Shown piece after piece: positions 61,541 to 64,000 of a stretch of 64,000 nt of DNA. This stretch comes from Uranotaenia lowii. Its lineage: Eukaryota; Arthropoda; Insecta; Diptera; Culicidae. Location: contig NW_026597089.1 of NCBI RefSeq assembly GCF_029784155.1, positions 1-64,000 on the forward strand, given 5' to 3'. The translations under genes and the position numbers were made by a program. Within the stretch, counting starts at the first letter, position 1. The number at the start of each line of letters is the position of its first letter. Below the pieces are notes generated by a model. That model searched no databases. It was not told the origin of the DNA and saw nothing but the letters and a program-made list of their open reading frames with translations.

Positions 61541-64000
61541 TTTGCAAGATTCAAAAAATTCAAGGTTTTTCGCGCGCCCCCCGAGCGGAAAAAATCGAAA
61601 AAAAATGATTTTTTGCCGAAAAATTTTCGAGTTTAAAATTTTGCAAGATTCAAAAAATTCAAGGTTTTTCGCGCGCCCCCCGAGCGGAAAAAATCGAAAA
61701 AAATGATTTTTTGCCGACAAATTTTCGAGTTTAAAATTTTGCAAGATTCAAAAAATTCAAGGTTTTTCGCGCGCCCCCCGAGCGGAAAAAATCGAAAAAA
61801 ATGATTTTTTGCCGAAAAATTTTCGACTTTAAAATTTTGCAAGATTCAAAAAATTCAAGGTTTTTCGCGCGCCCCCCGAGCGGAAAAAATCGAAAAAAAT
61901 GATTTTTTGCCGAAAAATTTTCGAGTTTAAAATTTTGCAAGATTCAAAAAATTCAAGGTTTTTCGCGCGCCCCCCGAGCGGAAAAAATCGAAAAAAATGA
62001 TTTTTTGCCGAAAAATTTTCGAGTTTAAAATTTTGCAAGATTAAAAAAATTCAAGGTTTTTCGCGCGCCCCCCGAGCGGAAAAAATCGAAAAAAATGATT
62101 TTTTGCCGAAAAATTTTCGACTTTAAAATTTTGCAAGATTCAAAAAATTCAAGGTTTTTCGCGCGCCCCCCGAGCGGAAAAAATCGAAAAAAATGATTTT
62201 TTGCCGACAAATTTTCGAGTTTAAAATTTTGCAAGATTCAAAAAATTCAAGATTTTTCGCGCGCCCCCCGAGCGGAAAAAATCGAAAAAAATGATTTTTG
62301 CCGAAAAATTTTCGAGTTTAAAATTTTGCAAGATTCAAAAAATTCAAGGTTTTTCGCGCGCCCCCCGAGCGGAAAAAATCGAAAAAAATGATTTTTTGCC
62401 GAAAAATTTTCGACTTTAAAATTTTGCAAGATTCAAAAAATTCAAGGTTTTTCGCGCGCCCCCCGAGCGGAAAAAATCGAAAAAAATGATTTTTTGCCGA
62501 AAAATTTTCGAGTTTAAAATTTTGCAAGATTCAAAAAATTCAAGGTTTTTCGCGCGCCCCCCGAGCGGAAAAAATCGAAAAAAATGATTTTTTGCCGAAA
62601 AATTTTCGAGTTTAAAATTTTGCAAGATTAAAAAAATTCAAGGTTTTTCGCGCGCCCCCCGAGCGGAAAAAATCGAAAAAAATGATTTTTTGCCGAAAAA
62701 TTTTCGACTTTAAAATTTTGCAAGATTCAAAAAATTCAAGGTTTTTCACGTGCCCCCCGAGCGGAAAAAATCGAAAAAAATGATTTTTTGCCGAAAAATT
62801 TTCGAGTTTAAAATTTTGCAAGATTCAAAAAATTCAAGGTTTTTCGCGCGCCCCCCGAGCGGAAAAAATCGAAAAAAATGATTTTCTGCCGAAAAATTTT
62901 CGAGTTTAAAATTTTGCAAGATTCAAAAAATTCAAGGTTTTTCGCGCGCCCCCCGAGCGGAAAAAATCGAAAAAAATGATTTTTTGCCGACAAATTTACG
63001 ACTTTAAAATTTTGCAAGATTCAAAAAATTCAAGGTTTTTCGCGCGCCCCCCGAGCGGAAAAAATCGAAAAAAATGATTTTTTGCCGAAAAATTTTCGAC
63101 TTTAAAATTTTGCAAGATTTAAAAAATTCAAGGTTTTTCGCGCGCCCCCCGAGCGGAAAAAATCGAAAAAAATGATTTTTTGCCGAAAAATTTTCGAGTT
63201 TAAAATTTTGCAAGATTCAAAAAATTCAAGGTTTTTCGCGCGCCCCCCGAGCGGAAAAAAATCGAAAAAAATGATTTTTTGCCGACAAATTTTCGACTTT
63301 AAAATTTTGCAAGATTAAAAAAATTCAAGGTTTTTCGCGCGCCCCCCGAGCGGAAAAAATCGAAAAAAATGATTTTTTGCCGACAAATTTTCGAGTTTAA
63401 AATTTTGCAAGATTCAAAAAATTCAAGGTTTTTCGCGCGCCCCCCGAGCGGAAAAAATCGAAAAAAATGATTTTTTGCCGACAAATTTTCGAGTTTAAAA
63501 CTTTGCAAGATTCAAAAAATTCAAGGTTTTTCGCGCGCCCCCCGAGCGGAAAAAATCGAAAAAAATGATTTTTTGCCGACAAATTTTCGAGTTTAAAATT
63601 TTGCAAGATTAAAAAAATTCAAGGTTTTTCGCGCGCCCCCCGAGCGGAAAAAATCGAAAAAAATGATTTTTTGCCGAAAAATTTACGACTTTAAAATTTT
63701 GCAAGATTCAAAAAATTCAAGGTTTTTCGCGCGCCCCCCGAGCGGAAAAAATCGAAAAAAATTATTTTTTGCCGAAAAATTTTCGAGTTTAAAATTTTGC
63801 AAGATTAAAAAAATTCAAGGTTTTTCGCGCGCCCCCCGAGCGGAAAAAATCGAAAAAAATGATTTTTTGCCGACAAATTTTCGAGTTTAAAATTTTGCAA
63901 GATTCAAAATATTCAAGGTTTTTCGCGCGCCCCCCGAGCGGAAAAAATCGAAAAAAATGATTTTTTGCCGAAAAATTTTCGAGTTTAAAATTTTGCAAGA
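61541..64000 (+). repeat. Array end of window, no clear HOR
   Basis: Ordinary monomers continue to the window edge with mixed variant types: GACAAA copies near 61,717, 62,206, 62,990, 63,285, 63,383, 63,480 and 63,578; TTTACGAC copies near 62,996 and 63,682. There are single oddities such as TTTTCACGTGCC near 62,746 and TTCTGCC near 62,884. I could not establish a period longer than one monomer here. Confidence 0.7.

Larger units (their letters stand above)
1..64000 (+). repeat. 98-bp satellite DNA array (whole window)
   Basis: Every part of the window reads as direct copies of one 98-bp unit, all in the same orientation, about 650 copies by hand estimate. No unique sequence separates the copies and no mobile element interrupts them. 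Most copies differ from the consensus at a few recurring sites: A or C in the GCCGAAAAA/GCCGACAAA position, TTTTCGAG/TTTTCGAC/TTTACGAC, GATTC/GATTT/GATTA before the A-run, and one-base changes in A, T or C runs. Both window ends fall inside monomers, so the array is larger than 64 kb. This organisation is typical of eukaryotic satellite DNA in heterochromatin; a centromeric role is possible but nothing here proves it. There is no gene-bearing stretch anywhere, so this entry also covers all gene-free intervals. I do not recognise the family by name. Confidence 0.98.

Noticed and set aside
1..64000. CRISPR array
   Set aside because: The whole 98-bp unit is repeated; no unique spacers alternate with a short constant repeat.
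1..64000. Plasmid or phage iteron origin
   Set aside because: Iterons are usually short arrays of about 20-bp repeats beside a rep gene. Here hundreds of 98-bp copies have no gene nearby.
1..64000. Telomeric or subtelomeric repeats
   Set aside because: No TTAGG, TTAGGC or TTAGGG arrays were seen; the window cannot exclude a subtelomeric location of the block.

Overview
The whole 64 kb window is one uninterrupted head-to-tail satellite DNA array with a 98-bp monomer. It holds roughly 650 copies (hand estimate), all in the same orientation. Position 1 falls inside a monomer (about monomer base 6, counting from the ATGATT motif) and position 64,000 falls inside another (about base 44), so the array runs past both ends. 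I see no gene, RNA gene, transposon, CRISPR array, unique spacer or inversion. The many short open frames on both strands come from the repeat itself. The monomer length is 2 modulo 3, so frames shift at every copy and end after about two monomers. The copy at 681-778 is an exact consensus monomer. It is about 35% G+C, with A/T tracts around a short G+C-rich core (TTTTTCGCGCGCCCCCCGAG), and carries 8 CpG dinucleotides. Organism: the window suggests eukaryotic constitutive heterochromatin, such as a centromeric, pericentromeric or other megasatellite block. CpGs are kept in almost every copy, which points to a lineage without heavy germline cytosine methylation. An invertebrate such as a nematode or insect would fit, but the sequence alone cannot name the taxon and I do not recognise the satellite family. 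Layout: the array is a mosaic of higher-order repeats (HORs) rather than a uniform run of monomers. 0.6-1.8 kb has a 5-monomer (491 bp) period. 7.9-11.2 kb has three 11-monomer units (about 1,077 bp). 12.3-16.3 kb is repeated at 16.8-20.3 kb, with five monomers missing from the second copy. 20.7-21.8 kb has a 490-bp period and 22.65-23.83 kb a 588-bp period. 27.6-35.8 kb is a patchwork of direct duplications (offsets 4,696, 7,535 and 1,370 bp). 36.2-38.9 kb has a 14-monomer (1,372 bp) period. 38.5-42.9 kb is a 2,133-bp tandem duplication that includes a shared 71-bp deleted monomer. 49.2-59.35 kb holds three copies of a 28-30-monomer (about 2.94 kb) unit with an internal 490-bp duplication between the first two. 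59.6-61.5 kb repeats 42.0-43.5 kb. Diagnostic point variants are confined to broad zones, as expected from local unequal exchange. No genes cooperate here. The interest lies in the repeat structure, its CpG-rich core, and what the HORs say about how the array grew.
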